This document shows positions 1 to 9,348 of a stretch of 64,000 bases of DNA, one piece after another. The position numbers and the translations under genes were made by a program. How positions within the stretch are numbered: the stretch's first letter is position 1; every line of letters starts with the position of its first letter. Origin of the DNA: Chitinophaga hostae (GTDB taxonomy: Bacteria; Bacteroidota; Bacteroidia; Chitinophagales; Chitinophagaceae); contig NZ_JAGTXB010000001.1 in the NCBI RefSeq assembly GCF_018224885.1, positions 1-64,000 of the forward strand. Direction: 5' to 3'. The notes beneath the pieces were generated by a model. It saw only the letters and a list, made by a program, of their open reading frames with translations, was not told the DNA's origin and searched no databases.

Positions 1-2
1 TT

Positions 3-152
3 TACCTAAACCTACAACTGTTACGCGGTGGTAACAATTCTCTTTCGTGTTTTAAAGCAACAGCGCTACCTTTTACGGAAGCGCTGTATTGCTTGATTCA
101 TCAGGGAAGTAGTTTGCCTGCTACGCGTCATTATTTTTACTACCGTAAATAG
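3..152 (+). CDS. C-terminal fragment of an unidentified protein (partial)
   Basis: An open frame runs from the window edge to a TAG at 150-152 and encodes 49 residues ending in RHYFYYRK. The composition (Leu, Arg, aromatic residues) is plausible for a real C-terminus, and the following 107 bases to the convergent efflux operon fit a normal gene end. I do not recognise the family and no domain is visible. It could be a chance open frame, because only 50 codons are seen. The upstream part lies outside the window. Confidence 0.35.
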   Translation, partial: YLNLQLLRGGNNSLSCFKATALPFTEALYCLIHQGSSLPATRHYFYYRK

Positions 153-259
153 GCCGATTAACTGATTCTTCATCACTCGATTCATTTAACCATTTATCTG
201 ATTCCTTTACCATATTGATTCTTCCTACACAAACCACTTCCTTCCTTTTTAAACACACA

Positions 260-1384
260 TTATTTTGCAACCGCCTGTAAGGGCGTTCCTTCTTTTATTT
301 CATCGCTGCCGTTTTGCACCAGCTGGTCGTTGTCCGATAAATCACCAAATACCTCCACCTTTCCGTTGGATTCATTCCCACATTTCACCGGTATCCATAC
401 GGCTTTGCTATTGACCGACTTGATCACAAATACTTTCTCCGAATTGGTGATGATCGCTGACCGGGGCACGATATACACATCCTTTTTCCCGGGCATTGGC
501 ATCTGCACTTCTGCGTACATGCCCGGCAGCAGGCGTGCATTTTTATTGGCTACATCCATTTCCAGTATTTCTGAGCGAAGCTTTACATCCAGGCTGCCGG
601 CAATACGATTCACCTTAGCCGTGAAAGTATCTCCAGGTAAAGATTTCACGGTGAAACGAACATCCCCGGCATGATGTGCTTCGTCAGTATATATTTCCGG
701 TACGGCAACGGATAAACGTAATTTCTGCTGTTCTTCCAAACGAAATAAGGGCTTATCAGAACCTTTACCTGCCGGACCTACGTAGGTGCCAGGATGCACA
801 TTACGCTGACTGATAACACCGCTGAATGGAGCACGGATAACGAGGTAACCCAGCATTTGCTGTACTTCGTGATAGGAAGAACGGGACGACAATAACTCTG
901 CGCTATCAGCACTCATTTTCTCAAAGGCCATATCCAGGTCGTTGGGAGAAATGGTGCCCGGCACCTTGCTCGTTTTAAGCAAACGATCGTAAGTAGCCTT
1001 GCTGGCGCGGTACATGGCTTCTTTGGTGTGGAGGCGCGATTGAGCTTCCAGCAGTTGCGTATTCATTTCAGGCGCATCGAGCGTAGCCAGTACCTGGCCT
1101 GCTTTTACCTGGCTGCCCAGGTCTACATTTACATTTTTCACATAGCTGTTCACCTTTGCATAGAGATCAGCAAACTGGAACGGCTTTATTTCACCAGGCA
1201 GCCGGAGCGATGCATCCAGCTGACTTTTCTGCAGATGAATAATTTTCACCTGTACGCGCTCATTCTCTGCGCTATTTTCATCGTCTGCCATGGAACTATG
1301 ACAAGAGGCAAAAAACAACCCGATGGGCAATAACGCGGCAGCCGTCATGACCCGATAAGACAGGCTGTATTTATTTATATTCAT
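260..1384 (-). CDS. RND efflux periplasmic adaptor subunit (MFP/HlyD family)
   Basis: This is the membrane fusion protein that links an inner-membrane RND pump to an outer-membrane channel. The N-terminus has a lipoprotein signal ending in FFASC, so the mature protein is probably a lipid-anchored periplasmic protein. A biotinyl-lipoyl-like half (SYVKNVNVDLGSQVKAGQVL, about residues 75-95) is followed by a coiled-coil hairpin, the second lipoyl half (YLVIRAPFSGVISQRNVHPG), and beta-barrel and membrane-proximal domains. I placed the start at the ATG at 1384 because it gives a compact signal peptide; an in-frame ATG at 1408 is the alternative. It is the last gene of the TolC-RND-MFP operon, about 50 bases after the pump gene. 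The exported substrate cannot be told from sequence. Confidence 0.9.
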   Translation of the reverse strand: MNINKYSLSYRVMTAAALLPIGLFFASCHSSMADDENSAENERVQVKIIHLQKSQLDASLRLPGEIKPFQFADLYAKVNSYVKNVNVDLGSQVKAGQVLATLDAPEMNTQLLEAQSRLHTKEAMYRASKATYDRLLKTSKVPGTISPNDLDMAFEKMSADSAELLSSRSSYHEVQQMLGYLVIRAPFSGVISQRNVHPGTYVGPAGKGSDKPLFRLEEQQKLRLSVAVPEIYTDEAHHAGDVRFTVKSLPGDTFTAKVNRIAGSLDVKLRSEILEMDVANKNARLLPGMYAEVQMPMPGKKDVYIVPRSAIITNSEKVFVIKSVNSKAVWIPVKCGNESNGKVEVFGDLSDNDQLVQNGSDEIKEGTPLQAVAK

Positions 1385-1435
1385 GATATTGATATGTCGT
1401 TTAGTCATTATAGTTATACTTATAAGCAATCACCG

Positions 1436-4400
1436 TTAAACACGTTCTGCCCCCGGAACATAATACTGACTGTTTTCATCTTCCGGATCCAGTGATACTG
1501 ATTTTACAGATGTTTTCTGTTGTACCCAGGAGAAAATCAATGGCAGAATAAACAGTGACGCGAATGTGCTGGCAATCAATCCGCCAATTACCGCGCGACC
1601 CAATGGCGCTGTCTGATCACCGGCTTCTCCCAAACCGGAGGCCATTGGTATCATACCTGCCACCATGGCGATGGTCGTCATCAGGATGGGACGCAAACGG
1701 ATGGAAGTACCTTCCAGCGCCGACCTGCGGGCATCATGATTTTCCAGCCGCAGCTTTTCCGCATTCGTAATCAATAAAATCGCATTGGCTACCGACACCC
1801 CTACCGACATGATGATACCCATGTAGGATTGCAGGTTAAGGGTTGACCCGGTGATCAGCAACATGATTAACGAACCGGCCAACACCGCAGGGATAGTGGA
1901 AATAACCACCAACGCTACTTTGAAAGACTGGAAATTAGCCGCCAGTAACAACAGGATCACAACAATGGCTACCGCCAAACCAGATTGCAGGCTGTCCAGT
2001 GTTTCCCCCAGGAGATTCATCAAGCCACGTTTTTCTACCGTGATACCACGCGGCGGTTCACCGGCGCGCTTAATAGCCGCCGCCACGGCCGCAGAGGCAT
2101 TGCCCAAATCTTTCTTATAAATATTGGCGCCAATAGATACAATTCTTACCGCGCCGATACGATCATATTCACCAACAACAGTATCTGGCTGTAAAGTAGC
2201 CACATCGCCCAGGGAAGGGCGGGACTTATCTTTACTTACAGGAATCGCTGCTATATCGTTGATGCTGCTCATCTCATTTTCCGGTATAGATATCTGTACA
2301 AAATAGGAGGTCGCATTTCGTTCATCCAGCCAGTTGTTCTTTTCTGTAAAGCGGCTGGAAGAAGTAGATGCCGTCAGTGATTTTGCAATATCTGTTACGC
2401 TTACGCCCAGTTGTCCGGCCCTTTCCCGGTCAATATTGATGCGGATAGCCGGGTAATCCATCGGCTGATTGATCTGTACGTCGCGCAGATAAGGGATCTT
2501 TTTCATTTCAGCCATTACCTTTTGTGCAAACGGTACGCTCTCTTTCAGGTTTTTACCCATTACCGCAATTTCAATCGGGGTAGCGGCGCCCTGGCTCATT
2601 ACTTTATCAGTAAGATCGATGGGTTCAAAACTCATTTTCACTTCCGGCATTTGTTCGTGGATACGCTTGCGCAGCTTTTCCTTGAACTCATCCATATTTA
2701 CCTTGTAATCTTCCTTCATATTCACCTGCAACACGGCCTCATTGGGTGTGGCCATAAACAGGTAGATGGGGTTAGTGGAATAGGACGACGGATGTGTTCC
2801 GATAAAGGAGGAGGTGATGTCGATGTTTTTAGCACCGACCATCTCCTTCAGAATCTCCGTTGATTTAATAAGCATGGTTTCCGTCCGTTCCAACCGGGTT
2901 CCGGTTGGCTCTTTCAGCCGCAACTGGAATTGCCCGTTATTCAGTTTAGGTAATATATCACGGCCTATAATACTCATACATAATGCTACGATGCCGATAA
3001 TGCCGGCGAAGTAGGCGCCTATTACCAGTTTGCGTCTTTTCAGCAACGTTTCCAGCCATCCAATAAAGCGGAGCTTAAACCGGTCGAACCCGGAGATGGT
3101 TTTCACATGTTGCTTTTCATCAGCAATTTCTGTTTCAATGTATCCCGCTGTTTTATGCGGATCATTGCTGTGTACATGCGCGTGACTATGATGCTGGAAC
3201 TTTTCTGTTTTCAGCATCCAGTTGGCGAGGATGGGCACCAGGGTTTGTGATAACAGGTAAGATGCAATCATGGAAAACCCGATGGCCAGCGACAAAGGCA
3301 TAAACATGGCGCGGGGCACACCGGCCATTGTAAACGATGGCGCAAATACTGCCAGGATACATAACAGGATCAGCAGTTTTGGGAAAGCGATCTCCTGGCA
3401 TGCGTGCCATACTGCCTGCGCTTTGGGTTTGCCCATCTCGAGATGCTGGTGGATATTTTCAATGGTCACCGTCGACTCATCTACCAGGATACCGATAGCG
3501 AGGGCCAACCCGCTTAACGTCATGATGTTGATCGTTTGTCCGAACAGTTTCAGGAACATCACCCCGATGATAATCGATACCGGGATCGTGATGATAACGA
3601 TATAAGCACTACGGCGGTCGCCCAGGAACAACAATACCATCAATGCTGTTAATACCGCACCTATCACGCCTTCGCTGATCAGGCTTTTTACCGCATTGAT
3701 AACGTATACGCTCTGGTCAAACACGAAAGATATCTTTACATCTTCCGGGAGTAGTTTCTGGATTTTCGGTAATGCTTCTTTCAGATTATTTACTACTGTC
3801 CAGGTCGAGGCATCGGCTGTTTTGATGATTGGCAGGTAAACGGAGCGTTTACCATTGATCACCGCATAACTGCTGGTCACATCGGCAGCATCTTCCACCT
3901 TGGCCACATCCTTCACGAACACGGTAGGGCCATCTCCCATTACCAGTGGGATATTTTCAAATTCCTTTACGGTGCGTATTACTGTGTTGGCCGGTGTGAG
4001 ATAGGTGATATCACCGATACGTACGTTACCGGCAGGCGATATCTGGTTATTGTCTTTGATGGTGGCTACTACCTGGTCTGCCGTGAGGTGATGACTGCGC
4101 ATCTGCTCCGGATCTACGTGGATCACGATAGTTCTGGAATTACCACCAAAAGGCGCCGGCGAAGTAAGACCTGCAATACGGCTAAAGGAAGGCCGTACAA
4201 TGGTCATGGCCAGATCCTGCAGTTCATTGTTGGAGCGGGTAGGACTGCTGAGCGCCAACTGCCCGATGGGCAAAGTGCTCGCGTCAAAGCGAATAATAAA
4301 AGGTGGTTGGGTACCAGACGGCATCGCGGAGAACGCACGATTGGCCATGGCAGTTACTTCCGCCGCAGCTTGCGCCATATTTGTCCCTTCATAAAAAGAG

Positions 4401-4678
4401 ATCTTAATCATGGTGAGGCCCTGGATATTCTTGGCCTCAATATCTTTTACACCTGTCACATACAGGAAGAGGTTCTGGTAATTGGTGGCAATAAAACCTT
4501 CCATCTGCTGAGGCGACATACCACCGTAGGGTTGTGATACGTAGATGGCCGGCAGATTGAGGTCCGGAAAGATGTCTATCTTAATATCCCGCGTTGATTT
4601 AATACCAAAAAACAAGAGGCCCATCACTACAACAATGATGGCTATTGGTTTTTGTAATGCGGTTTTTATCAGGTTCAT
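1436..4678 (-). CDS. RND family efflux transporter permease
   Basis: The 1080-residue product is a proton-driven inner-membrane efflux pump of the AcrB/CusA superfamily, with the usual length and duplicated halves. It starts with TM1 (ALQKPIAIIVVVMGLLFFGI), then a porter domain with the typical IDIFPDLNLPAIYV segment. TM4, near residue 393, reads LALAIGILVDES and carries the acidic residue expected in the proton relay. The C-terminal half repeats the TM pattern (AVAIVVILLLLAANF; IIMSVGVSVANAILLITNAE). An unusual feature is a histidine-rich cytoplasmic loop between the halves at about residues 493-506 (HHSHAHVHSNDPHK). The gene lies between tolC and the adaptor gene on the same strand. The substrate could be a drug, a metal or a lipid-like compound; the His-rich loop alone does not prove metal transport. 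Confidence 0.93.
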   Translation of the reverse strand: MNLIKTALQKPIAIIVVVMGLLFFGIKSTRDIKIDIFPDLNLPAIYVSQPYGGMSPQQMEGFIATNYQNLFLYVTGVKDIEAKNIQGLTMIKISFYEGTNMAQAAAEVTAMANRAFSAMPSGTQPPFIIRFDASTLPIGQLALSSPTRSNNELQDLAMTIVRPSFSRIAGLTSPAPFGGNSRTIVIHVDPEQMRSHHLTADQVVATIKDNNQISPAGNVRIGDITYLTPANTVIRTVKEFENIPLVMGDGPTVFVKDVAKVEDAADVTSSYAVINGKRSVYLPIIKTADASTWTVVNNLKEALPKIQKLLPEDVKISFVFDQSVYVINAVKSLISEGVIGAVLTALMVLLFLGDRRSAYIVIITIPVSIIIGVMFLKLFGQTINIMTLSGLALAIGILVDESTVTIENIHQHLEMGKPKAQAVWHACQEIAFPKLLILLCILAVFAPSFTMAGVPRAMFMPLSLAIGFSMIASYLLSQTLVPILANWMLKTEKFQHHSHAHVHSNDPHKTAGYIETEIADEKQHVKTISGFDRFKLRFIGWLETLLKRRKLVIGAYFAGIIGIVALCMSIIGRDILPKLNNGQFQLRLKEPTGTRLERTETMLIKSTEILKEMVGAKNIDITSSFIGTHPSSYSTNPIYLFMATPNEAVLQVNMKEDYKVNMDEFKEKLRKRIHEQMPEVKMSFEPIDLTDKVMSQGAATPIEIAVMGKNLKESVPFAQKVMAEMKKIPYLRDVQINQPMDYPAIRINIDRERAGQLGVSVTDIAKSLTASTSSSRFTEKNNWLDERNATSYFVQISIPENEMSSINDIAAIPVSKDKSRPSLGDVATLQPDTVVGEYDRIGAVRIVSIGANIYKKDLGNASAAVAAAIKRAGEPPRGITVEKRGLMNLLGETLDSLQSGLAVAIVVILLLLAANFQSFKVALVVISTIPAVLAGSLIMLLITGSTLNLQSYMGIIMSVGVSVANAILLITNAEKLRLENHDARRSALEGTSIRLRPILMTTIAMVAGMIPMASGLGEAGDQTAPLGRAVIGGLIASTFASLFILPLIFSWVQQKTSVKSVSLDPEDENSQYYVPGAERV

Positions 4679-4734
4679 AAAAATCTGTTCAAAAATTGAA
4701 GGTTTCGATGTAGCTTTTAGCTATTTGCTAAAAA

Positions 4735-6150
4735 CTACAGCTGTCCGAGAAATAACTGCAAATCCCCTACTGTAGCTGATTTATAAAGTATTGCCTGCCA
4801 AACGCCGTTGTAGGCGATGTCTCTGTCGGTTTCTGCACGGTTAATATTGTACAGCGCCTGCGCCAGGTCGGCAATATTGGATAAACCATTTTCATACAGG
4901 GTACTCTTCTGCAAAAACGCGTCGCTGGCTGCTTTCAGCCCCACTGGTGCTTCCCGGTATTTCTTTACGGCATTGTCTATCTGTTGTTCCGACAGCTGCA
5001 GCTGATGTTGCAGGCGGCTGTAGGTTTGATTGTATTCATTTTTCAATCCCTCCGTGGTGTAGTGCTGACGGGCCACCTGGGAATGCGTGCGCCACAGGTC
5101 TGTTACCGTCCACGACAGGTTGAGGCCCACCAGGTAATTGGATACCTGCGGTTTTATCCCCGACCAATAGGCCTGGCTGTAGTGGCTCAGGTTAGCGGCG
5201 CTATAGTCGTAGTCGAAGCCGGAGCCACGCGTTTGCATCACGCCCATAAACGACAGTCTGGGCATGGCATTTTTGCTGATCAGTTGCTGGTTGGCTTCAC
5301 TCAGGATAACACGGGAACTGAATAATTTCAGCAGCGGCTGATCTTTCAATGACACGGAATCCTGTGCAGACACGGTTTCCAGCAACTGGTTAGGTATTTT
5401 GGTAACGAAGGTGGTATCTAAAGTAAAGCCCTGTGGCGGCACATCCATCATTTCTGCCAGCTTGTTGCTTTGCGCATTCTCATAATTCACGGCATCCACC
5501 AGGGTAAGTTTTGCCTTGGATACTTCTGCGTTGGCGATGGAACTGTCGACTCCTGCACTGAGGCCATTCAATGCCCTCGATACGATGATATGCTGCAGGT
5601 CTTCCGCACGTTTCAGATTCGATTCCATGGAACCTCTCAGGCGTTGTGCTGCCAGGAGGTTAAGATAGGCGCCGGCGATACGCACCTGTTGTTCAAATTT
5701 TTCCTGTTCCAGGTCGGCCTGGTTGGTATGTAATTGTTCTTTGGCGGCCAATACTTTTGCATGCTGGCGACCGAAGGTTACTACATCCCAGCTGATATTG
5801 GCCAGGTATAATCCGCCAAATGCCGCATTCCAGTTTTGTGTGGACAGTGCAGGTCCGGAGGCGCCGGTAGTCCAGCCTTTATATCCCCACATAGGGCCAT
5901 TTTCTCCATTCACGGTACCATAGCTGTTTTGCGCGGAAAGATTCAGATCAGGTAAATATTCTCTTTTTACTGCGCTGATATTTTCTGTAGCTGCTTTAGC
6001 ATAGTTTTCCTTTGCCTTGATGGACTGATAATTCTTCAGGCCTGTTTGTAGTGCTTCCTGCAAGGTGAGCGGGCGGGTTTGACCCATCACAGCCGCTGAA
6101 CTGCAGCCTGCTGTAATCAACAGCAGACAAAGCGGTTTCCTGATGTTCAT
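4735..6150 (-). CDS. TolC family outer-membrane efflux protein
   Basis: The 471-residue product has a signal peptide (MNIRKPLCLLLITAGCSSAA...MGQ) and two repeats of the outer-membrane efflux protein fold, rich in heptad-like helices (LQEALQTGLKNYQSIKAKEN early; LADLAQALYNINRAETDRDI late). It would form the trimeric exit duct for the RND pump encoded next. It is the first gene of the operon, 56 bases upstream of the pump. A consensus -7 box on the minus strand at 6207-6214 lies about 55 bases before the start. Its stop codon lies inside a small GCTAAAA-type inverted repeat. Confidence 0.92.
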   Translation of the reverse strand: MNIRKPLCLLLITAGCSSAAVMGQTRPLTLQEALQTGLKNYQSIKAKENYAKAATENISAVKREYLPDLNLSAQNSYGTVNGENGPMWGYKGWTTGASGPALSTQNWNAAFGGLYLANISWDVVTFGRQHAKVLAAKEQLHTNQADLEQEKFEQQVRIAGAYLNLLAAQRLRGSMESNLKRAEDLQHIIVSRALNGLSAGVDSSIANAEVSKAKLTLVDAVNYENAQSNKLAEMMDVPPQGFTLDTTFVTKIPNQLLETVSAQDSVSLKDQPLLKLFSSRVILSEANQQLISKNAMPRLSFMGVMQTRGSGFDYDYSAANLSHYSQAYWSGIKPQVSNYLVGLNLSWTVTDLWRTHSQVARQHYTTEGLKNEYNQTYSRLQHQLQLSEQQIDNAVKKYREAPVGLKAASDAFLQKSTLYENGLSNIADLAQALYNINRAETDRDIAYNGVWQAILYKSATVGDLQLFLGQL

Positions 6151-6206
6151 ATGTTAATCTATAGCGTCTAAAAAAAGCCGTCGATAAGGGCTGGCAAATA
6201 AGTATG

Positions 6207-6214
6207 CAAATATA
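6207..6214 (-). promoter_or_regulatory. -7 promoter element of the efflux operon
   Basis: The minus strand reads TATATTTG, a full match to the Bacteroidetes -7 consensus TAnnTTTG, about 55 bases upstream of the tolC start. I see no TTG at the ideal -33 spacing, so the promoter may need an activator such as the AraC protein encoded just upstream. Confidence 0.5.
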
Positions 6215-6262
6215 GACCGGGGTAGTTGGAGCGTGTTAGGACAATTCAGCTATTGACTTGTA

Positions 6263-7126
6263 CTATTTGAACATCATGTCCCGGAAATCCTGTGGAGAGA
6301 TGCCTGTGTTATTTTTAAAAAAGCGGCTAAAATAGGCAGGGTCTTCAAATCCAAGCTCATAGCAGATTTCCTTGACACTTTTGTGACTAAATGCCAGGTT
6401 ACGTTTGGATTCGAGTACGATACGGTCGTGCAACAGTTCTGTGACGGTGCGGCCGGTACCATCTTTGGTAATTTCGTTGAGTCTTTTTGGGGTAAGGGCA
6501 AAAGCATTGGCATAAAAAGCTACCTGGTGTTCGCAGTGGTAATGTTGCTCCAGCAGTCGCCGGAGGTGTACTACGCGGGCATCATGGGTAAGCGGCATCA
6601 TGGTTTCCGTGATATTGCGTTTCTTTTCCCGTTCCGTCAACAAAAGGAAGGCATTCAGGTAGTGTTTCACAATACCCCGGCTGCAGTTGGGCGCGTAGTT
6701 CTTTTCCCTGCTCATCAGGTCTACCAGTCCTTGTAAAGAGGCCGTGGTACTACTTCCTACACTGATGGGCCCGTATCCGTGCCAGTTATCGAAAAGCGTG
6801 GTAAAATCGTAAAGTGTTTCCTTATCATGTTTGTTGGTAAAATAAAACTGTTCTGTAAAGGACAGGAAGTAGCCTTCCCGCTCACAGTCCAGCTGATGCA
6901 CCTGTCCGGGTCTGAGCAGGAAGATCATATTATCTTCCACATCATACCACACAAAATCCACCATGTGCCTGCCTTTCCCCTTTGTAAACCAGATAATCTG
7001 AAAATGATCATGGCGGTGGGGCTGGTCTGTCAGTTCATTCCTGAACATGCCCAGCTGCGCTACATTAAACTGTCCGTCAAATGGCAGTTGCTGATAAGGT
7101 ATATCAAGACTTTTATTAACTAACAT
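6263..7126 (-). CDS. AraC family transcriptional regulator
   Basis: The 287-residue product has an N-terminal cupin-like sensor domain (PHRHDHFQIIWFTKGKGRHM, with several His residues) and a C-terminal AraC double helix-turn-helix. The conserved end of that domain is visible: SVKEICYELGFEDPAYFSRF. The ATG at 7126 was chosen because an upstream TTG at 7138 would extend the protein by only four residues and lies within the -7 box. It sits upstream of the TolC-RND-MFP operon on the same strand with a 112-base gap, so it is probably the regulator of that operon (inference). The signal that it senses is unknown. Confidence 0.9.
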   Translation of the reverse strand: MLVNKSLDIPYQQLPFDGQFNVAQLGMFRNELTDQPHRHDHFQIIWFTKGKGRHMVDFVWYDVEDNMIFLLRPGQVHQLDCEREGYFLSFTEQFYFTNKHDKETLYDFTTLFDNWHGYGPISVGSSTTASLQGLVDLMSREKNYAPNCSRGIVKHYLNAFLLLTEREKKRNITETMMPLTHDARVVHLRRLLEQHYHCEHQVAFYANAFALTPKRLNEITKDGTGRTVTELLHDRIVLESKRNLAFSHKSVKEICYELGFEDPAYFSRFFKNNTGISPQDFRDMMFK

Positions 7127-7135
7127 ATGGAGGTT

Positions 7136-7143
7136 CAAATTTA
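7136..7143 (-). promoter_or_regulatory. -7 promoter element of the AraC regulator gene
   Basis: The minus strand reads TAAATTTG, a full match to TAnnTTTG, only nine bases before the ATG at 7126. A transcript from it would have a leader of only a few bases. Confidence 0.4.
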
Positions 7144-7219
7144 CGGCTTTATCCCTGATTTATGTAGTGCTGCAAGCGCCGTTCGTGGAATTTAATGTAG
7201 CTTTAAGGTGAGCCGAGAA

Positions 7220-7254
7220 GCTTTTAGCTTTTAGCTTTCAGCCTTTAGCTTTTA
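7220..7254 (+). repeat. Five tandem heptamers, GCTTTTA type
   Basis: Five 7-base units run in tandem (GCTTTTA twice, GCTTTCA, GCCTTTA, GCTTTTA) in the gap between the divergent AraC and ispG genes. The units belong to the repeat family found throughout the window. No long opposing arm is present here. Confidence 0.75.
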
Positions 7255-7273
7255 CAAGCTAAGGCTATTTTAC

Positions 7274-7281
7274 TAACTTTG
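7274..7281 (+). promoter_or_regulatory. -7 promoter element of ispG
   Basis: TAACTTTG is a full match to TAnnTTTG, 25 bases before the ispG ATG. A clear -33 TTG at the expected spacing is not visible; the heptamer array occupies that area. Confidence 0.45.
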
Positions 7282-7306
7282 CTGCCGCAGGAAAATAAAA
7301 AAACGT

Positions 7307-9268
7307 ATGCAACTTTATTGCGACTCTCTGACAGAATACAAGCGACTGGCCACACTGGAAGTAAAGGTGGGAGATCTTATCATCGGAAATTTTAACCCGA
7401 TCCGCATTCAAACCATGACGACCACCGATACCATGGATACCGCAGCCACCGTTGCGCAAACGATCCGTTGTATTGAAGCCGGTGCAGAGCTGGTGCGCAT
7501 TACCGCTCCCAGTAAGAAAGAGGCGGATAACCTGCTGGTAATCAAAAACGAACTGCGGAAACGGGGCTATAACGTTCCCCTGGTAGCCGATATTCATTTT
7601 ACACCCAATGCAGCAGAAATAGCCGCACGTATCGTGGAAAAAGTGCGGGTGAACCCGGGGAATTATGTAGATAAAAAGAAATTTGAACAGATTGACTATA
7701 CTGACAGCGAATACCTGGAAGAAATAGACCGCATCCGCGAGCGCTTTTCTCCACTGGTAAAGATCTGCAGGGAATATGGTACAGCTATGCGCATTGGTAC
7801 CAACCATGGTTCGCTGAGCGATCGTATCATGAGCCGCTACGGAGATACCCCGATGGGAATGGTGGAAAGTGCCATGGAATTTCTGCGTATTGCAGAAAAC
7901 CTGGACTACCGCAATATTGTGCTGAGCATGAAAGCCAGTAACCCGCAGGTAATGGTACAGGCCTATCGCCTGCTGGTACAAACCATGCAACAGGAACTGG
8001 GCCACTGCTACCCGCTTCACCTGGGCGTAACAGAAGCCGGGGATGGCGAAGATGGCCGTATTAAATCAGCTATTGGTATCGGTACCCTGCTGGAAGACGG
8101 CGTGGGTGACACTATCCGCGTTTCGCTGACGGAAGATCCTGAATTTGAACTGCCGGTATGTAAGGATATTGTGAAAAGATATGCTAACCGTAACGACTAT
8201 ACGGCAATTCCACCGGTAACCACTGTGCCCTACTCCCCTTTCACCTACAAGCGCCGCGAAAGCACGCATGTGGAAAATATCGGGGAAAAGCAGGTGCCGG
8301 TAGTAGTGGCAGATTTCAGTAACAAAGAGCATCTTCTCCCGGAGGACCTGAACGCTATTGGTTATCACTATGATGAACCCAGTGATAAATGGAATATCGG
8401 AGATGCAGCAGCAGATTATATCTATACCGGCAAACAGTTGCCTGCCTTTGGTTTACCGGGTACCCTTCGGGTGGTGATAGATGCGGAATACTGGCAAAAC
8501 CTGAGCAATAACCAGGAACTGGTTCCGTATTTTGATGCCCGGCACTATGTAATAGCCTGTGAACAACACCAAACCGGTCATATCAACTTGGTACAATTTG
8601 ATTGTAATCACCTTGATACAGAACATCATGAACAACTACTGCTGCAACTTGGTAATGCTGCAGTTGCAGCCAGCACCGTGCTGGTAGCCACTGCCACAGG
8701 AAGCAATGCCATGGCTGCTATCAGGCGTTTGTTCATCGCCCTGCTGGAAAAAAACATCCAGGTACCGGTTATTATCCATAGTATCAGTCATCAGCCTTCG
8801 GCAGATGAACACCTGATCCACCATGCCACCGAAGCCGGAGCCCTGCTCCTGGATGGCCTTGGCGATGGATTGTGGCTCAGCAACCAGGACGAACAACCCG
8901 GCCACACCACCACGCTGAATAACATTGCATTTGGCATTTTACAGGCCACCCGTACCCGTATTTCCAAAACAGAATACATCTCCTGCCCCTCCTGCGGCCG
9001 CACCCTGTTTGATTTACAGGAAACTACTGCCAGGATCCGGGCGGTTACCCACCACCTCAAAGGCGTAAAAATAGCCATCATGGGCTGTATCGTAAACGGA
9101 CCCGGCGAAATGGCGGATGCAGATTTTGGCTATGTGGGCAGCGGAGTGGGCAAAATAACCCTTTACCGGGGCAAGGAAATCGTTAAACGCGGTCTCAACA
9201 GTGATGTGGCCGTGAATGAACTGATTAACCTGATACGCGAAAATGGCATGTGGGTGGAGAAAAACTAA
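7307..9268 (+). CDS. ispG: 4-hydroxy-3-methylbut-2-en-1-yl diphosphate synthase (long form)
   Basis: IspG (GcpE) converts 2-C-methyl-D-erythritol 2,4-cyclodiphosphate to HMBPP in the MEP isoprenoid pathway, using a [4Fe-4S] cluster. The N-terminal TIM barrel is clear (NFNPIRIQTMTTTDTMDTAA; VPLVADIHFTPNAAEIAA). The C-terminal reductase-like domain carries the three cluster cysteines: C560 and C563 in SCPSCGRTLF, and C594 in IMGCIVNGPGEMADADFG. At 653 residues it is much longer than the roughly 370-residue E. coli type because of an insertion domain between barrel and cluster domain, as known for Bacteroidetes, Chlamydiae and plants. It is a single gene with its own -7 box. Confidence 0.95.
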   Translation: MQLYCDSLTEYKRLATLEVKVGDLIIGNFNPIRIQTMTTTDTMDTAATVAQTIRCIEAGAELVRITAPSKKEADNLLVIKNELRKRGYNVPLVADIHFTPNAAEIAARIVEKVRVNPGNYVDKKKFEQIDYTDSEYLEEIDRIRERFSPLVKICREYGTAMRIGTNHGSLSDRIMSRYGDTPMGMVESAMEFLRIAENLDYRNIVLSMKASNPQVMVQAYRLLVQTMQQELGHCYPLHLGVTEAGDGEDGRIKSAIGIGTLLEDGVGDTIRVSLTEDPEFELPVCKDIVKRYANRNDYTAIPPVTTVPYSPFTYKRRESTHVENIGEKQVPVVVADFSNKEHLLPEDLNAIGYHYDEPSDKWNIGDAAADYIYTGKQLPAFGLPGTLRVVIDAEYWQNLSNNQELVPYFDARHYVIACEQHQTGHINLVQFDCNHLDTEHHEQLLLQLGNAAVAASTVLVATATGSNAMAAIRRLFIALLEKNIQVPVIIHSISHQPSADEHLIHHATEAGALLLDGLGDGLWLSNQDEQPGHTTTLNNIAFGILQATRTRISKTEYISCPSCGRTLFDLQETTARIRAVTHHLKGVKIAIMGCIVNGPGEMADADFGYVGSGVGKITLYRGKEIVKRGLNSDVAVNELINLIRENGMWVEKN

Positions 9269-9348
9269 TTATTAAATATTGCTTAAAAAGCAGCATAGCG
9301 GGTACAGCAATGAAGAAAAAGGCTTAAATTTTCATAAAACAATTTGAT

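Noticed and set aside
7265..8020. Open frame of 251 codons antisense to ispG
   Set aside because: It is the shadow of the ispG coding strand; the composition (rich in His, Phe, Cys, Gln) is typical of antisense translation.
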